From assembly GCA_027365715.1 (NCBI GenBank), contig DAHXLZ010000017.1, positions 1 to 6,340 of the forward strand: a stretch of 6,340 nt of DNA. The letters run 5' to 3'. The notes under the pieces are model-generated. The model made no database searches and had not been told where the DNA came from. It worked only from the letters and a program-made list of their open reading frames with translations. Each line of letters opens with the position of its first letter. Position 1 is the first letter of the stretch. This DNA comes from Methanomassiliicoccales archaeon. Its GTDB lineage: Archaea; Thermoplasmatota; Thermoplasmata; Sysuiplasmatales; Sysuiplasmataceae. Made by a program: the position numbers and the translations under genes. This document shows, piece after piece, positions 5,131 through 6,340 of this stretch.

Positions 5131-5870
5131 GCAGAGAGTATCGCCCAGCGCAGCCCGACATCGGATCCGTACTCTATATGTGCGAAGGGTGAAAACAGTT
5201 TATCCCATTCCGCATCTGTTATCTGATTGACGCCCTCAACTGAAATTCGCGATACCCTGATGTATGCCGCTCCTCCGGGTCTGAGTATCCTCCTGATTTC
5301 ACGGACCACCGACTCCCTCCTGTTTGTGCAGCAGAGCACATTGTTGCAGAGTACAAAATCGACAGTTCCCGATTCAATGAAACTGAGGTCATGCGCTGCA
5401 GATGTGTGCATCCTGACTCTTTTCCTTGATGCCGCACCGATGTTTGCCATTGCCTTTCCTGTCATTCCCGGATTCAAATCCGTTGCATAAACCACACCGC
5501 CGGTGCCCACAAGCTCCGACAGAAGTGAGGTGTAGTTGCCGTTCCCGCATCCGATATCGGCTACCGTGTAACCTTCATGAACATGCGCTCGTATGACTTT
5601 CTCTGTTTCGGATGAGATGCGACGCTGATAACCGTCAGCGCAATCGGAACAGCAGAAATAATGATCCATTCCTTCGATACGACTGATGAATCCATCCTTT
5701 CCCTTAAATCTGCATCCGCATCCGTCTTCGCATTCGAAATCCTTCTCCGGCCTGAAGGCATTATCCGATGAGCTGTCATCACCTGGGACCTGTTGCCTGC
5801 GCTCTTCCACATCGATCACCTGCAAGGCTCCTGATTGTTTCCGGGAGAGAAATTCAGGAGAATACTCCAT
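5127..5870 (-). CDS. TRASH-like metal-binding domain fused to a SAM-dependent methyltransferase
   Basis: A 247-residue cytoplasmic protein. Residues 1-42 are polar and unlike any family I know. Residues 47-81 form a cysteine-rich module: C47, C51, C53, then YFCCSDC with C73, C74 and C77; the C53-x19-C73-x3-C77 spacing is that of TRASH/YHS-type heavy-metal-binding domains. Residues 100-205 are a class I methyltransferase fold: motif I VADIGCGNGNYTS (103-115), acidic residue D131 after strand 2 (VYATDLNP), DFVLCNNVLCC (171-181) and the LRPGGAAYIRVSR strand (196-208). Three cysteines (C175, C180, C181) sit where many relatives have Asn/His, close to the expected active site. The substrate is unknown; a metal- or metalloid-responsive methyltransferase is a reasonable inference. 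The ATG at 5870 is uncertain: the nearest TATA box is too close, and in-frame TTG (5825) or GTG (5819) codons could be the true start, since residues 1-42 show no domain. Confidence 0.87.
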   Translation of the reverse strand: MEYSPEFLSRKQSGALQVIDVEERRQQVPGDDSSSDNAFRPEKDFECEDGCGCRFKGKDGFISRIEGMDHYFCCSDCADGYQRRISSETEKVIRAHVHEGYTVADIGCGNGNYTSLLSELVGTGGVVYATDLNPGMTGKAMANIGAASRKRVRMHTSAAHDLSFIESGTVDFVLCNNVLCCTNRRESVVREIRRILRPGGAAYIRVSRISVEGVNQITDAEWDKLFSPFAHIEYGSDVGLRWAILSA

Positions 5871-5883
5871 TCAACTCTATCGG

Positions 5884-5892
5884 CTATTTATG
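5884..5892 (-). promoter_or_regulatory. TATA-like box upstream of the methyltransferase gene
   Basis: The minus strand reads CATAAATAG. Its centre is only about 18 bases before the ATG at 5870, so transcription from it would begin near 5862, inside the first codons. Either the true start is further downstream or another box (TTTTATG, about 5935-5941) drives the gene with a leader of about 40 bases. Confidence 0.4.
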
Positions 5893-5897
5893 TTTCG

Positions 5898-5920
5898 TTT
5901 TGGCGCAACGACAGCCAAAA
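5898..5920. repeat. Inverted repeat TTTTGGC-N9-GCCAAAA, candidate operator
   Basis: Two perfect 7-base arms with a nine-base spacer lie between the divergent methyltransferase and CBS-protein genes. The right arm overlaps a second small palindrome, CCAA-AAA-TTGG (5915-5925), so TTGG/CCAA elements occur three times in 26 bases. The arm spacing of about 16 bases fits a dimeric helix-turn-helix regulator. It lies directly upstream of the methyltransferase TATA-like box. Confidence 0.5.
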
Positions 5921-5952
5921 ATTGGTCTGCTGCATAAAATCTGTCATATATG

Positions 5953-5960
5953 TTATAAAG
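5953..5960 (+). promoter_or_regulatory. TATA-like box of the CBS-domain gene
   Basis: TTATAAAG, preceded by an AT-rich CATATATG, would set transcription start near 5983, giving a leader of roughly 35-45 bases to the GTG or TTG start. Confidence 0.5.
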
Positions 5961-6016
5961 AGGAATTCGCCTTTTGGGTTCTGTGACGAACGTCAGTATG
6001 ACGCGGAACGGAAGCG

Positions 6017-6340
6017 GTGACTGAATTGAAACTGAAAGACATAATGAGCACAGAGCTGATAACAATAGGGGAAGATGAATCTGTTTTCGCAGCCGTAAAG
6101 AAGATGCTGGACAACAAGATTTTCGGGCTCGTTGTGATAAACAGCGAAGGCGTTCCGAGCGGCCTGCTCAGCGAAAGGAGCCTTGTCAAGCGTTTCATTC
6201 TCAGGAACAGGAAACCAGAGGAGGTGCCGGTAAAAGCAGTGATGAGAAGGCCGGTGCCCTCGGTGCCGATTTCGCTTCCTCTAAGCAAGGTTGCGGAGTA
6301 TCTCGTCCAGAACGGGCTGGAGAGGACTACCGTCACTGAT
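6017..6340 (+). CDS. CBS-domain protein (C-terminus cut by window edge)
   Basis: The first 108 residues of a CBS-pair protein. Residues 5-65 form a full CBS domain with the typical opening KLKDIMSTELITIGEDESV, a central DNKIFGLVVINSEGVPSGLLSE (32-53) and a closing LVKRFI helix. Residues 73-108 begin the second domain with VKAVMRRPVPSVPISLPLSKVAEYL. Stand-alone CBS pairs bind adenosine nucleotides or SAM and act as energy or metabolite sensors; others form parts of larger enzymes or channels, which cannot be excluded as the gene runs off the window. The start is not certain: GTG at 6017 is the first possible start after an in-frame TGA at 5999, but GGTGA at 6016-6020 is well placed for the TTG at 6026, which would make the protein three residues shorter. 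It is divergent from the methyltransferase, and they may share the inverted repeat between them. Confidence 0.9.
   Translation, partial: MTELKLKDIMSTELITIGEDESVFAAVKKMLDNKIFGLVVINSEGVPSGLLSERSLVKRFILRNRKPEEVPVKAVMRRPVPSVPISLPLSKVAEYLVQNGLERTTVTD

Noticed and set aside
5472..5486. CGGATTCAAATCCG palindrome resembling a tRNA T-arm
   Set aside because: It lies within the methyltransferase coding region and no other tRNA arms or acceptor stem can be drawn around it.
5953..6336. 127-codon minus-strand frame
   Set aside because: It is antisense to the CBS-domain gene, whose plus-strand product is clearly recognisable.
1..6340. CRISPR array, insertion sequence ends, tRNA and rRNA genes
   Set aside because: No regularly spaced repeats, no terminal inverted repeats with target duplications, and no recognisable RNA gene folds were seen on either strand.

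Overview
The window looks archaeal, most likely a Thermoplasmata-type (thermoacidophile-like) euryarchaeon of intermediate GC content. The strongest pointer is a zinc-containing dicluster ferredoxin of the Sulfolobus/Thermoplasma type. TATA-like boxes at archaeal distances, an apparently leaderless gene, GGTGA-type ribosome sites and several GTG/TTG starts agree with this. The lineage is an inference; nothing here fixes genus or species.

Left block (1-3210, all minus strand, read right to left): a four-gene cluster. It begins with a 420-residue multi-pass membrane protein of the NnrS-like type (1948-3210). After a short gap with a promoter and a perfect 8-bp palindrome comes a DUF2249-cupin fusion (1215-1874). 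One base later is a 59-residue unknown protein (1034-1213). Overlapping its stop is a second NnrS-like membrane protein (1-1037), cut by the window edge. The two membrane proteins share three motifs in the same order, so they are diverged paralogues. NnrS and DUF2249 families elsewhere are associated with nitric oxide and nitrosative stress or denitrification, so a nitrogen-oxide or haem-copper related stress function is the best guess, not a demonstrated one.

Centre (3211-3821): a divergent promoter region with a near-perfect palindrome abutting a TATA box, then the zinc ferredoxin gene on the plus strand, a likely general electron carrier for 2-oxoacid:ferredoxin oxidoreductases.

Right block (3822-6340): a gene-poor stretch with a possible gene remnant; a small membrane-anchored, probably surface-exposed protein (minus); a 425-base gap holding only a doubtful open frame; a TRASH-like metal-binding domain fused to a SAM-dependent methyltransferase (minus); a divergent control region with a clear inverted repeat; and the start of a CBS-domain protein (plus) running off the right edge.

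The most interesting candidates are the NnrS-like pair with the DUF2249-cupin and its small partner, the TRASH-methyltransferase with extra cysteines, and the recurring pattern of an inverted repeat directly upstream of a TATA box at three promoters.
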